Positions 9,002 to 18,500 of a stretch of DNA of 64,000 bases are shown here, one piece after another (within the stretch, counting starts at the first letter, position 1; every line of letters begins with the position of its first letter). Below the pieces are notes generated by a model that was not told the DNA's origin, made no database searches, and saw nothing but the letters and a program-made list of their open reading frames with translations. The stretch spans positions 310,001 to 374,000 of the forward strand of contig NZ_JASZYK010000004.1 of the NCBI RefSeq assembly GCF_030317035.1. The letters run 5' to 3'. Origin of the DNA: Variovorax sp. J22G73. GTDB lineage: Bacteria > Pseudomonadota > Gammaproteobacteria > Burkholderiales > Burkholderiaceae_C. Made by a program: the position numbers and the translations under genes.

Positions 9002-10474
9002 ATGACAGCGACGGCCGTCCCGCTCGACAACCGCAAGCGCTGGCTCGCGCTGATGGTGCTGTGCCTGGGCGTGCTGATGATCGTGCTCGACACCACGATC
9101 GTGAACGTGGCGCTGCCCTCCATCCGCACCGACCTGGGCTTCAGCGAAACCTCGCTGGTGTGGGTGGTGAACGCCTACATGCTCACCTTCGGCGGCTTCC
9201 TGCTGCTGGGCGGGCGGCTGGGCGACCTGTACGGCCACCGCCGCGTGTTCCTCGCGGGGCTGGTGCTGTTCACGCTGGCGTCGCTGGCGTGCGGCGTGTC
9301 GACCTCGCAGGGCCTGCTGGTGGCCGCGCGCGCGGTGCAGGGCCTGGGCGGCGCGGTGGTGTCGGCCGTGTCGCTCTCGCTCATCATGAACCTGTTCACC
9401 GAGCCGGCCGACCGCGCCAAGGCCATGGGCGTGTACGGCTTCGTGTGCGCGGGCGGCGGCAGCATCGGCGTGCTGCTGGGCGGGCTGCTGACGAGCACGC
9501 TGAGCTGGCACTGGATCTTCCTGGTGAACCTGCCCATCGGCGTGGCGGTGTACGCGCTGTGCGTGGCGCTGCTGCCCGGCGCGCGTGGCCATGCGCACGG
9601 CGAGAAGCTGGACGTGGCCGGCGCCGTCACGGTCACGCTGTCGCTCATGCTCGCGGTGTACGGCGTGGTCAACGGCAACGAGGCCGGCTGGGCTTCCACG
9701 CAGACGCTCGGGCTGCTCGGCGCGGCGGTGGTGCTGCTGGCGGCGTTCATCGCCATCGAGTCGCGGGTGCGCCATCCGCTGATGCCGCTGGGCCTGTTCA
9801 GGCTGCGCAGCGTGTCGGTGGCCAACGTGGTGGGCGTGCTGTGGGCCGCGGCCATGTTCGCGTGGTTCTTCATCTCGGCGCTGTACATGCAGCTGGTGCT
9901 CAATTACACGCCCATGCAGATCGGCCTGGCCTTCCTGCCGGCGAACATCATCATGGCGGTGTTCTCGCTGGGCCTGTCCGCCAGGATCGTGATGCGCTTC
10001 GGCATCCGCAAGCCGCTGGCCGCGGGGTTGTGGCTGGCGGCCATCGGGCTGGCGCTGTTCGCGCGCGCGCCGGTCAACGGCAGCTTCGTGGTCGACGTGC
10101 TGCCCGGCATGATGCTGCTCGGCCTGGGCGCGGGCATGGCCTTCAACCCGGTGCTGCTGGCGGCCATGAGCGAGGTGAGCCCGAGCGACTCGGGGCTGGC
10201 CTCGGGCGTGGTCAACACCGCCTTCATGCTGGGCGGCGCGCTGGGCCTGGCCGTGCTGGCCAGCGCCGCGGCGGCGCGCACCGAGTCGATGGACGCCGCC
10301 GGCGCGCAGCTGCCGCTGGCGCTCACCGGGGGCTACAACCTGGCGTTTCTCGTGGGTGCCGTGTTCGCGGCGGCGGCGGGGTTGATCGGGGCCTTGCTGC
10401 TTCGCTCGGCCATGCCGGGCCAGATGCAGCACGGCGGCGACGCGGCCACGTCCCGCGAAACGGCGGCGTCATGA
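9002..10474 (+). CDS. MFS transporter, DHA2-type (EmrB/QacA family) drug exporter
   Basis: The roughly 490-residue protein has about 14 hydrophobic helices. Motifs of the DHA2 family are visible: LDTTIVNVALPSI in helix 1 (motif D1), LGGRLGDLYGHRR in the helix 2-3 loop (motif A), and GGSIGVLLGGLLT in helix 5 (motif C, antiporter type). It uses proton motive force to export amphipathic compounds. ATG 9002 is used; a GTG at 8993 overlapping the preceding stop is an alternative. It ends the TetR/VOC/SRPBCC unit, suggesting a detoxification cassette. Confidence 0.9.
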   Translation: MTATAVPLDNRKRWLALMVLCLGVLMIVLDTTIVNVALPSIRTDLGFSETSLVWVVNAYMLTFGGFLLLGGRLGDLYGHRRVFLAGLVLFTLASLACGVSTSQGLLVAARAVQGLGGAVVSAVSLSLIMNLFTEPADRAKAMGVYGFVCAGGGSIGVLLGGLLTSTLSWHWIFLVNLPIGVAVYALCVALLPGARGHAHGEKLDVAGAVTVTLSLMLAVYGVVNGNEAGWASTQTLGLLGAAVVLLAAFIAIESRVRHPLMPLGLFRLRSVSVANVVGVLWAAAMFAWFFISALYMQLVLNYTPMQIGLAFLPANIIMAVFSLGLSARIVMRFGIRKPLAAGLWLAAIGLALFARAPVNGSFVVDVLPGMMLLGLGAGMAFNPVLLAAMSEVSPSDSGLASGVVNTAFMLGGALGLAVLASAAAARTESMDAAGAQLPLALTGGYNLAFLVGAVFAAAAGLIGALLLRSAMPGQMQHGGDAATSRETAAS

Positions 10475-10497
10475 GCACCGCGCCATGCGAACCACGC

Positions 10498-10533
10498 AAG
10501 CCGTGCAAGCCATGCAAGCCATGCAAGCCATGC
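10498..10533. repeat. 9-bp tandem repeat (AAGCCATGC), 4 units
   Basis: Four units of AAGCC(A/G)TGC follow each other between the MFS gene and the DUF1428 gene. The unit length matches several other 9-bp repeats in this window. The repeat lies in the leader of the downstream gene, so length change could affect its expression. Confidence 0.8.
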
Positions 10534-10586
10534 AGATGCCGCTTTTCTTCCTCCAACGTTTCCACTCTTTGTTCAGGAGAAACACC

Positions 10587-10946
10587 ATGGCCCGCTATGT
10601 AGACGGATTCATCGTCGCCGTTCCCACCGCCAACGTCGAGGCCTACCGCAAGCTGGCGCGCAAGGCCGGCAAGGTGTGGATGGAGTACGGCGCGCTTGAG
10701 TACGTGGAGTGCATCGCCGACGACGTGAAGCCCGGCAAGCTCACCTCGTTTCCGCAGAGCGTGAAGCAGAAGGCCGACGAGACGGTGGCCTTCTCGTGGA
10801 TCACCTACAAGTCGCGCAAGCACCGCGACACGGTGAACGCCAAGGTCATGGCCGACCCGCGCATCGCGTCGATGGACCCGAAGACCATGCCCTTCGATGC
10901 GAAGCGGATGATCTTCGGCGGCTTCAAGAGCATCGTCGAGTTCTGA
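10587..10946 (+). CDS. DUF1428 family protein
   Basis: The 119-residue protein matches the DUF1428 family (dimeric alpha-beta barrel-like small proteins) in length and sequence: YVDGFIVAVPTANVEAYRKLA at the start, EYVECIADDV, and FDAKRMIFGGFKSIVE at the end. Function is not established for the family. AGGAGAAACACC gives a good ribosome-binding site for ATG 10587; the open frame to the left only covers the tandem repeat. Confidence 0.9.
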   Translation: MARYVDGFIVAVPTANVEAYRKLARKAGKVWMEYGALEYVECIADDVKPGKLTSFPQSVKQKADETVAFSWITYKSRKHRDTVNAKVMADPRIASMDPKTMPFDAKRMIFGGFKSIVEF

Positions 10947-10964
10947 GCCCGCGCGAGCAGCTGT

Positions 10965-11723
10965 TCAGGCCAGGAAGCCGTCGTAGACAAGCTTCAGGCC
11001 GGTGAGCAGCATCCCGAAATACACGAAGCGGTAGAACCACGTCGCGTCGATGCGCCGCGCGATGCGAATGCCGACCCACACGCCGAAGGGCGCGATCGGC
11101 ATCAGCACCAGCGAGGTGGCCAGCGTGCGCAGGTCGATGAGCCCCAGCCATGCGTAGGGAATCCACTTGCTCAGGTTCACCACGAAGAAGAAGTACGCCA
11201 TGGTGGCCGTGAACACCACCGGCGAGAGCCGCAGCGGAATCACGTAGGCGTTGATCGGCGGGCCGCCCGCGTGCGCGATGAAGCTGGTGAAGCCAGACAC
11301 CGTGGTCAGCAACGCGCCCACGCCGCGCGAGGGCAGCGGATCGTTCGGCTTCGGCGGGAACAGCAGGCGCTGCGCCAGGAACACCAGCGTGAACACGCCC
11401 ACGATGCCCGCCACCGTGTGCGCCGACAGCATGCGAAACAGCAGCGTGCCGATCACCGTGCCCAGCAGGCCGAAGGGAACCAGGAACTTGAGCAGCGAGC
11501 GGTCGAAGTCGCGCCGGAACGCCGCCAGGCCCAGCACGTCCATCAGCAGCAACAGCGGCATGAGGATGGCGGCCGCCTGCGGCACCGTCACGGCCAGCGC
11601 CATCATCGGCACCGCGAGCGAACCGAAGCCCGCGCCGAAGCCGCTCTTGCTGATGCCGAGCAGCAGCACGGCGGGAATGGCGACCGCGTAGAAGTACGGG
11701 TCGGTGATGAGTGGAAAGGCCAT
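10965..11723 (-). CDS. TauE/SafE (TSUP) family membrane protein
   Basis: The protein of about 252 residues is almost entirely hydrophobic, with about eight helices in two repeats, as in sulfite/sulfoacetate exporter-like TSUP proteins. The family glycine-rich LLGISKSGFGAGFGSLAVPMM segment is near the N-terminus and GFTSFIAHAGGPPINAY opens the second half. The start at 11723 (MAFPLITDP) avoids an upstream extension rich in polar residues. It is convergent with the DUF1428 gene and downstream of the SnoaL-like gene, separated from it by a terminator. Confidence 0.88.
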   Translation of the reverse strand: MAFPLITDPYFYAVAIPAVLLLGISKSGFGAGFGSLAVPMMALAVTVPQAAAILMPLLLLMDVLGLAAFRRDFDRSLLKFLVPFGLLGTVIGTLLFRMLSAHTVAGIVGVFTLVFLAQRLLFPPKPNDPLPSRGVGALLTTVSGFTSFIAHAGGPPINAYVIPLRLSPVVFTATMAYFFFVVNLSKWIPYAWLGLIDLRTLATSLVLMPIAPFGVWVGIRIARRIDATWFYRFVYFGMLLTGLKLVYDGFLA

Positions 11724-11753
11724 GGAGAAGCTGGAAACTGGGGAACGCAACGC

Positions 11754-11782
11754 AAAAAAAAGCCCACCGGGGCGGCGGGCTT
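11754..11782 (-). terminator. intrinsic terminator of the SnoaL-like/dioxygenase unit
   Basis: On the minus strand an AAGCCC...GGGCTT stem (11760-11782) is followed by an eight-base T-run (complement of A at 11754-11761). It lies about 80 bases past the stop of the SnoaL-like gene and before the TSUP gene start. Confidence 0.75.
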
Positions 11783-11863
11783 GGCGAGCGTAGCAGGATG
11801 GGGCGGGCCCTGCTGGAGCCCATCGGACACAAGACGTGGCGTGTGTGTTGCGCTTGATATGCG

Positions 11864-12469
11864 TCAGCGCTCAAGCGCGCCGCCGGCCAGCCAGCTCGCG
11901 CCGCGCCGGTACAGAGCCTCCACCGCCGGGCCCTTGAGCATCGGCATGTCGAGCTTCACCGTGTAGCCGATGCGCTGCTGGATGTAGGTGAGGTGGCGGT
12001 AGCCCTCGGGCAGGCCGGCCAGCACGTCGGCGTCGAGCCGCACGGTGGCGGCCGGGTCCACCGGGTCGATGCGGTCCTTCTCGTAGATCGGCTGGCGGTG
12101 CAGCAGCTTCCACTCGCCGCCGTGCTTTTCAACGAAGTCGTAGAAGCGGCCGGTGCACACCACGTCGCACAGCACGCCCTCGACCATGCCGCGCTGCGAA
12201 ATGGTCATCTTGGTCTGCGCGATGGCGCGCTCGCCCGCCACCTCGATGGCCGAGCCGCCCAGGAAGTGCAGGATGCTCACGCCCTTGGCCCAGCCCTCTT
12301 GCGTGACGCGGATGAACTCGGTGTACGGGCCCTGGAACCAGGTGGCCATCATCACGCCATCGGGGTGCCACACGGTGGCGAAGCGCTCCCAGTCGCCGGC
12401 GTCGCGCCACACGGCCCAGCGCTCGATCATCTGGCGGATCAGCAGCTCCTGCTGCAGGGTGTCGGTCAT
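11864..12469 (-). CDS. SnoaL-like/NTF2-fold family protein
   Basis: The 201-residue protein has the SnoaL-like cone fold signature: LLIRQMIERWAVWRDAGDWERF, then WHPDGVMMATWF and a C-terminal GEWKLLHRQPIYEKD. Relatives are small isomerases, hydrolases or accessory proteins in aromatic pathways. It starts 30 bases after the dioxygenase stop, so the two are co-transcribed. A direct catalytic role in ring-cleavage product processing is possible but unproven. Confidence 0.82.
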   Translation of the reverse strand: MTDTLQQELLIRQMIERWAVWRDAGDWERFATVWHPDGVMMATWFQGPYTEFIRVTQEGWAKGVSILHFLGGSAIEVAGERAIAQTKMTISQRGMVEGVLCDVVCTGRFYDFVEKHGGEWKLLHRQPIYEKDRIDPVDPAATVRLDADVLAGLPEGYRHLTYIQQRIGYTVKLDMPMLKGPAVEALYRRGASWLAGGALER

Positions 12470-12499
12470 GGGCGTGGTCTCCTTGCTGTTCTCTTCGGG

Positions 12500-13369
12500 T
12501 CAGGCGGGTTGCGCTGCCGGCTGCTTCAGCGGGTCAAGCGGGCTCAGGGGGTTCAGCACGAAGTCGAAGTCGAGCAGCCAGCGCCCATTGGCCTGCTGCG
12601 TCCACGGCGCCACCAGCGACTGGCGCACCGCGAACACCGCGTCGGAGTCCAGCCACTGGTCGCCCTCGCGGAACACGTGCGTGATGAGCGGCTCGTAGCC
12701 CGGCGCCTCGATCTTGAAATGCAGGTGCGCGGGCCGCCACGGGTGGCGCCTGGTCGCGCGCAGCAGGTCGCCCACGGGGCCGTCGACCGGAATGGGGTAC
12801 GCCTCGGCCAGCACGCTGCGAAAGTGCAGCGAGCCGTCGGGCGCGGTGCGCAGGCGGCCGCGGTTCTCGGAGTGGTCCAGCCCTTCGTGCTGCACGTCGT
12901 AGTGGCCGCCCTCGTCGGCCTGCCACACGTCGACCACCGCGCCGGGCACCGGCTCGCCGCCCAGGCCGCGCACCGTGGCGCGCACGTCGCAGGGGGCGCC
13001 CGCGGCGCCGTTGGCCACGTCGGCGCCCTGCTCGTACTCGGGGGCGCCCTCGAAATAGAAGGGGCCGAACACCGTGGCCTCGGTGCAGCCGGCAGGCTTG
13101 TCGTTGTTCATGGCAATGGTCAGCATCGACAGGCCCAGCACGTCCGACAGCAGGATGAACTCCTGGCGCTTGTCGTCGCACTTCTGGCCCGTGGCCGTGA
13201 GGTACTGGATGCCCTGGAACCACTCGGCCTCGGTGAGCTTCACCTCGCGCGCGAACGCGTGCAGGTGCTGCACCAGGCTGGTCATGATCTCGTGCAGGCG
13301 CGGGTCGGGCGTGTCGGCGAAGCGCGCGAGCACGGCCTGCGTGATGTTGTCCTGATTCAGGTTGCGCAT
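12500..13369 (-). CDS. intradiol ring-cleavage dioxygenase, hydroxyquinol 1,2-dioxygenase type
   Basis: The 289-residue enzyme has the N-terminal helical dimerisation domain (Dioxygenase_N, about 1-100) and the catalytic domain of catechol/hydroxyquinol 1,2-dioxygenases. The non-haem Fe(III) ligands are visible as Tyr in GGHYDVQ, Tyr in EAYPIPV, and two His in RPAHLHFK. Length and overall sequence fit hydroxyquinol 1,2-dioxygenase, which converts benzene-1,2,4-triol to maleylacetate. The presence of a maleylacetate reductase at 24103 supports this assignment; catechol or chlorocatechol as substrate cannot be excluded. It is divergent from the LysR gene at 13580. Confidence 0.85.
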   Translation of the reverse strand: MRNLNQDNITQAVLARFADTPDPRLHEIMTSLVQHLHAFAREVKLTEAEWFQGIQYLTATGQKCDDKRQEFILLSDVLGLSMLTIAMNNDKPAGCTEATVFGPFYFEGAPEYEQGADVANGAAGAPCDVRATVRGLGGEPVPGAVVDVWQADEGGHYDVQHEGLDHSENRGRLRTAPDGSLHFRSVLAEAYPIPVDGPVGDLLRATRRHPWRPAHLHFKIEAPGYEPLITHVFREGDQWLDSDAVFAVRQSLVAPWTQQANGRWLLDFDFVLNPLSPLDPLKQPAAQPA

Positions 13370-13455
13370 CGTGGTGTCTCCAATGGAATCTCGGTGGGTA
13401 GCGCGCACTGTAGGTCGCGGCCCGTTCCCCTGAAAGCACCGGGGGCGCAAATGAT

Positions 13456-13472
13456 TTTTCCGCCCAGCGGAA
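13456..13472. promoter_or_regulatory. candidate LysR operator upstream of the dioxygenase
   Basis: TTTTCCGCCCAGCGG (13456-13470) contains the dyad TTCCGC-CCA-GCGGAA (13458-13472). It lies in the 210-bp gap between the divergent dioxygenase and LysR genes. The same 15-mer with one change recurs at 25252-25266 upstream of maleylacetate reductase. Confidence 0.55.
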
Positions 13473-13579
13473 CGGTCGACCCCGCCGCTGCGCCAAAATC
13501 CCCCGGCGCCACAAAAGCCAAGGCCACCAGGCGAAGAAGCCGAGGCGCCAAGCCCTACAAGCACCCGGAGACATTTCCC

Positions 13580-14509
13580 ATGGACCGCTGGACCGAGATC
13601 GCCCTGCTCGTGCAGATCGCCGACGCCGGCAGCCTGAGCCGCGCGGCCGAGGCGCTGGGCCTGTCGAACGCCGCGGCCAGCCGCCACCTGAGCGCGCTCG
13701 AGGCCCGGCTGGGCGCGCGGCTGGTCGAGCGCAACACCCGGCGGCTGTACCTGACCGACACCGGGCGCGAGTTCTGCGGCCGCGCCCGCACCATCCTGGC
13801 CGACCTGTCGGACGCGGAATCGACCGTGAACGCCACCGCGCTGAACCCCACCGGCGTGCTGCGCGTGACGGCCTCGCTGTCTTTCTCGATCCACCACATC
13901 GCGCCGCTGCTGCGCGAGTACACCCAGCGCTACCCGGGCGTGACGGTGCACGTGGAGGCGGCCAACCGCTACTTCGACCTGATCGACAACAACATCGACG
14001 TGGCGATCCGCACGCGCGAGTACGAGCCCGACTCCAACGTGACCATTCGCCGGCTGGGCGAGACGCGGCGCATCCTGGCGGCCTCGCCGCGCTACTTCGC
14101 GCAGCACGGCTTTCCGAAGACGCTGGACGAGCTCGCACGGCACAAGCTGCTGATCTACACCCACGCCAACAACCCGAACGAGCTGCGCTTCAGCCGCGGC
14201 GGCGAGACCCGCACGGTGTCGGTCACGGGGCTGCTGGAGTCGAACGACGGCCAGGTGCTGCGCGCCGCGGCGCTCGACGGCATGGGCATCCTGGTGCAGC
14301 CGACCTACATCGTTTATGAGGACATCGTGGCTGGGCGGCTGGTGCCCACGCTGGACGACTGGGACCTGCCCCACCTGGCCATCAACCTGGCCTACCCGAG
14401 CCGCAAGCACCTGTCGGCCAAGGTGCGCAGCTTCATCGACTTCATGGCCGCGCATTTCCAGAAGATGGACTACGAACGCAAGTGGACGGGGCATTTCGGC
14501 GCGCATTGA
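13580..14509 (+). CDS. LysR family transcriptional regulator
   Basis: The 309-residue protein has the LysR N-terminal winged helix (AGSLSRAAEALGLSNAAASRHLSALEARLGARLVERN-type segment, residues about 15-55) and a substrate-binding domain of the group common near aromatic and oxidoreductase genes. ATG 13580 was chosen because it yields the family start MDRWTEIALLVQIADAG. It is divergent from the dioxygenase/SnoaL operon and is probably its activator, with a pathway intermediate as coinducer (inference). Confidence 0.9.
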   Translation: MDRWTEIALLVQIADAGSLSRAAEALGLSNAAASRHLSALEARLGARLVERNTRRLYLTDTGREFCGRARTILADLSDAESTVNATALNPTGVLRVTASLSFSIHHIAPLLREYTQRYPGVTVHVEAANRYFDLIDNNIDVAIRTREYEPDSNVTIRRLGETRRILAASPRYFAQHGFPKTLDELARHKLLIYTHANNPNELRFSRGGETRTVSVTGLLESNDGQVLRAAALDGMGILVQPTYIVYEDIVAGRLVPTLDDWDLPHLAINLAYPSRKHLSAKVRSFIDFMAAHFQKMDYERKWTGHFGAH

Positions 14510-14514
14510 GCGAT

Positions 14515-14536
14515 GGAGCCGGCTAGGGGCGGCTCC
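14515..14536 (+). terminator. hairpin after the LysR gene
   Basis: GGAGCCG and CGGCTCC form a perfect 7-bp stem with an 8-base loop starting 6 bases past the LysR stop. There is no proper T-run, so it is a weak terminator candidate. Confidence 0.4.
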
Positions 14537-14556
14537 GGGCGGGCTTTGCGGCCAAA

Positions 14557-14601
14557 GATGTGCGTAAACGCACATCCTGCATTCCGGCGGCTGCGCACAC
14601 T
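14557..14601 (+). promoter_or_regulatory. CRP-like dyad plus -10 candidate upstream of doxX
   Basis: GATGTGCG-TAAA-CGCACATC (14557-14576) is an 8-bp-arm dyad. Its TGTG-N8-CACA core has the same geometry as a CRP site. CACACT (14596-14601) begins 29.5 bp from the dyad centre, placing the dyad at -41.5 if CACACT is the -10 hexamer. Two further promoters in the window have identical spacing (22991 and 23603). Confidence 0.7.
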
Positions 14602-14661
14602 GGAGGCGCAACCGCCGCATCCCGTGGCGGACCCTCCCATGTTTTCCTCCAAGGATCTGCC

Positions 14662-15150
14662 ATGAACACCCAGGCTGCTGCCGCCAACGCCAACACCCAG
14701 CGTGCGCCGATCGCGCCGTCGCTGGCTTCCCTTTCCCCCGCCGCCATCGCGAACGGCGACGACGCCGGCAAGCTCGTGCTGCGCGTGGCGGTCGGCCTGC
14801 TGGTGCTGCTGCACGGCATCTTCAAGCTGTCGGCCGGCGTCGGCTTCATCGGCGGCATGCTGGCCAAGGCCGGGCTGCCGGGCGGGCTGGCCTACCTGGT
14901 GTACGTGGGCGAGATCGTGGCGCCGCTGCTGATGATTGCCGGCGTGTTCACGCGCGGCGCCGCCGCGGTGGTGGTCATCAACATGCTGGTGGCCTTCGGC
15001 CTGGTGCACATGGCCGACCTGTTCGCCCTGGGCAAGCAAGGCGGCTGGGCGCTGGAGCTGCAGGGCCTGTACCTGTTCGGCGCGCTGGCGGTGGTGCTGC
15101 TGGGGGCGGGGCGCTTCAGCGTGGGTGGCGCGCGAGGCAAATTCAACTGA
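14662..15150 (+). CDS. DoxX family membrane protein
   Basis: The 162-residue protein has a polar N-terminus of about 35 residues and then four hydrophobic helices with the DoxX pattern (GLLVLLHGIFKLSAGVGF; AYLVYVGEIVAPLLMIAGVFTR). DoxX-family proteins are small membrane proteins linked to thiosulfate/quinone or redox stress in some species; the role here is unknown. ATG 14662 follows AAGGATCTGCC. The gene stands alone, with a promoter carrying the CRP-like dyad and a strong terminator after it. Confidence 0.87.
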   Translation: MNTQAAAANANTQRAPIAPSLASLSPAAIANGDDAGKLVLRVAVGLLVLLHGIFKLSAGVGFIGGMLAKAGLPGGLAYLVYVGEIVAPLLMIAGVFTRGAAAVVVINMLVAFGLVHMADLFALGKQGGWALELQGLYLFGALAVVLLGAGRFSVGGARGKFN

Positions 15151-15207
15151 CCTGAACGCGCGGCTCTCCGGGCGGCCGACCCGCCCGGACCTTTCGCCTC
15201 TGCGCTG

Positions 15208-15240
15208 AATGCCCGCCACCGAGCGGGCATTCTTGTTTTC
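15208..15240 (+). terminator. intrinsic terminator after doxX
   Basis: AATGCCCGC (15208-15216) and GCGGGCATT (15223-15231) pair perfectly and are followed by a T-rich tail that continues into a T-run near 15250. It ends the doxX transcript and separates it from the accessory block. Confidence 0.85.
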
Positions 15241-15439
15241 GTCTTTTCGTTTTTTTGTTCTTCACGCCTTCGAATCCTCGAACCTCCGTGAAGAACTGCC
15301 TGCACCGATGCGCGCAGGTCCCCTCACAATCCTTCGTCGCCTGGGCCTTGTCACAGGTGCAAGTCTTCACTGACTTGGGGCGACGGCCGCTGCGAACCCG
15401 AAGAGGTGGCAGCACTCGATCGACGGGGAGGAAAACACA

Positions 15440-15532
15440 ATGAACAAGCATGGGTCGCGCCCGGCAGGATCTGCTTCAGGCCTGAAATCCAGCGAGGCGC
15501 CAACGGCTGCGTGGGAGGTGGGCCATGGCTGA
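15440..15532 (+). CDS. small ORF (30 aa) overlapping the metallophosphoesterase start
   Basis: ATG 15440 has a strong ribosome-binding site (GGGGAGGAAAACACA) and opens a 30-codon frame starting MNKHGSRPAGSAS. Its TGA (15530-15532) overlaps the start of the 1230-residue gene at 15525 by 8 bases. No family is recognised. It may be a leader peptide giving translational coupling, or a truncated remnant of a larger gene. The 289-bp stretch to its left holds only the doxX terminator and AT-richer sequence. Confidence 0.4.
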   Translation: MNKHGSRPAGSASGLKSSEAPTAAWEVGHG

Positions 15533-18500
15533 CGGTCCCACGGCCAGCGTCTGCGACTGCAGCGAGCCGGCGCCACGGCTGGCGCTGATCCTCTATCCCA
15601 GCCTGGGCACGCCCCTGTTGCTCGGGCCGGAGCAAATGAAATGCAGCCTCTTCATCGCTGCCGCTTCGCTTGGGTCCGTCGACACCCAGGCGGCCAGGAA
15701 GGCGCCGGACAAACGTTCGCGCGCCGTGCCGATGGACAAGGAGGCGTCGGCCATCGTGGCGCGCCACCTTCGCCTTGTCGGCATGAAAGGTCCCAAGCCC
15801 GGCGCCCACATCGACGTGGGGGAGCTCACCGGAGACGGCAAGGACTGCACCATCGCCAGGACCGCCATCCAGGTCTGGCAAGTCGCCAGGTTCGAGGCAG
15901 GCGCCCTCCTCCACAACCACCAAGGCGAGGTGTTCGCCACCCTGAGTCCGCAGGCCGTCAGGGCTTACGCCGCCGCGGGCTTCACCGGCGGCAATGTCTA
16001 CGAGGTCGAGCTCGACATCGCGAAGCTGGCGACCGCGCCCGACGCGAACACTTTCAAGAGCTTTGCCTGGATGGTGAGGCCCACCAAGGCGCAGAAGCAG
16101 GACTTTCCTTCGCTGTGCCAGGCTGAAACGGTCCACGCGCAGGACCTGCTGGTCGAAGCCTTCCTGTCGCAGCAGGTCCGGCAAGGCGCGGGCCGCCACC
16201 AGGCGAGCAACGCGCCCGGCGTCGCACGTCGCGGCAAGGAAGCGGCGCTGCTCGAGTACGACGTGGCCAGGACAGGCAGGTCCGCGGAATCGCTCTACGT
16301 GGAGACCGGTGCGCGCCTTGCGGCATGGCACCCTGTGATCCGCCTGGCGGGTCACGCGCCGTTGAAGCTCGGGCACCTGAGCGACGTGCACATCAACGTG
16401 CGCCACAGGGCGCTGGCCAAGTCGCCGGCTCATCTGATCGAAGACCCGCAGTTCATCGCAGACGCCCGGCCCGCCGTGGGCAGGCTGGTCTGCGACGCGT
16501 TCAATGCGCTGAAGGCTCTGTTCGACAAGATAGGCGCCAGCCGAAAGCCCGACACCGCCTTGCTGCTGACCGGAGACCTGATCGACTTCAACCGCAACGT
16601 CGATCCGCGCCAAGTGCCCGATGCTCACATCGGCGAGCAATGGAAGCGCTTCAACGTGCTGAACAAGCTCGACAACGCCAAGGATCCCGACCTGTATCCG
16701 CGCGGGCAGGACGACATGCTCGCCTTCAGCCTGGTGCGTTACGCGTACACCGAACTCAAGCTGCCTGTCTTCATGACGACCGGCAACCACGAGGCCTACG
16801 ACGTGGCCTACGGCGTCTACCCGCGCGTCGGCGCCTGGGGCGGAACACTCGGGGCGATGGAAATCCTGCGCAACACCCTGCGCCAGACGGAAAAGGTGTT
16901 GAGCGACTTCATCAAGTCGATGGACGCGCTGGACCGCAGGATCGACGAAATCGGAGACGCCGCCATCGCAGCTGCCCAGAGCACCGGGGCCGATGCCGCC
17001 CAGGCGCTGGCGGCTTCGCGCCAACAGACGCAGGCCGCGCTGACCCGGCTGCAGGCCGACAGCGATACCACGGCAGGCAGGGCCAACGCAGCGCTCAACG
17101 ACTACTTGCGCCAGGTCAAGGCGGCACAACCCAAGGCCGTTGCGCAGGCGGTGGCGCTTCCTTCTGGACCGGCCCCTGTCGCACGCGCGTGGCCGCTCTA
17201 CCAACGCACGCTCGACAGCGCCAGGCAGAAGGTCGCCCAAGTCACCAACGCCGCCATCGGCGAACTTTGGGGCAGCTACACGGACGTCGTCGGCGCCCTG
17301 GGCCACGGTGCCATCGGCCTCGAACATGCCCTTGCCAGCTTCGGCCTGAAGCTGGCGGGCACGGCCGACGACGCCGGCATCCTTGCGATGGACCTGGGTG
17401 TGCGCGCCGGCGTGGTCAGCGCGCAAGCCGCGGTGAAGGGGCAGGCCGCGTCGGCGCATCTGGTCGTACGAAAAAACCGCGTCGACGCACAAGCCGCGCT
17501 GCGGTCCAACAAGGACCTGCTGAACGCCTTGGAGCAACAGCTCGCCACGCACAGGCAGGACGTGAACGGCGCCAGCAAGTTCCTGGGCGCCCAGGCCAAC
17601 CCGGGCATTCCCGCCGACCACAACATGACCGTGCTGGAAGCCACGCTCGCCTACGGACCGACCTACGGAGAAACCTGGACCAGCCTGAACTTCACGACCG
17701 CCAACTTCGACTGGTTCGGCGTGCTCTTCACGCCCCTGTCGGACTTCTGCATCGCGTTGCCCGGCCAGGGCCAGGCGCTCGAGCGGCCCCGGCAGGTGCT
17801 GGTCGGCCTGGCATGGGGTGAAACGGAAAACTTCATGAACCTCCAGGGCACGGTCGCCGCAGGCACGGACCGCCACAGCTTCATGATCCTGCCCCGCGCC
17901 AGCGCGAGCATCGACGAAGCACAGCAAGCCGTGTTGCGGCAAGCCCTGGCGCTGAAGCGCAAAGGCAACGGCCCGCTGGTGGTGGCAAGCCACTTCACCA
18001 TGGTCAACTACAGCAAGGCCGCCTTCCAGGAAGAGTTGAGCTTCGTGCCCAGCGACGCCCCGCGCAGCATCTTCACCGCGGACGGCTTTTCCGCGGCCGG
18101 TGCGTTGACTTCGGCCGGCTTCAACGACGCGAACTTCGGCACCTGCGAGCGCAACCTGCGGTGGTACTTCGAGCATTGCGCCAGCATCCCCGGCCAGCCG
18201 ACGCGCGTGGATTGGCACCTGAGCGGCCACAGCCATCGCAGCGCCCTCTACACCGTCAGGCACGGACGCACCGGCGCCGGCGCGCCCACCATCACCGTCA
18301 CAGGCCGCCGCGACCCCGGCATGTACAAGGAAAAAAGCGTTGCGGCCGCCGACAGCGGCACCCAGTTCGTCGTGAGTTCCTGCGGCGGCCCCATCGGCGT
18401 ACAGAACCTGGCGGGCGAGCTCAACGGCCACACCCTGCGCCCGCCAGCGGGCAGCCGCCTCGACTGCACCGGCCGCAGCATCGAGCAGGTCAAGACGCTG

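Noticed and set aside
10498..10533. CRISPR array
   Set aside because: Units are 9 bp with no spacers; no cas genes are present anywhere in the window.
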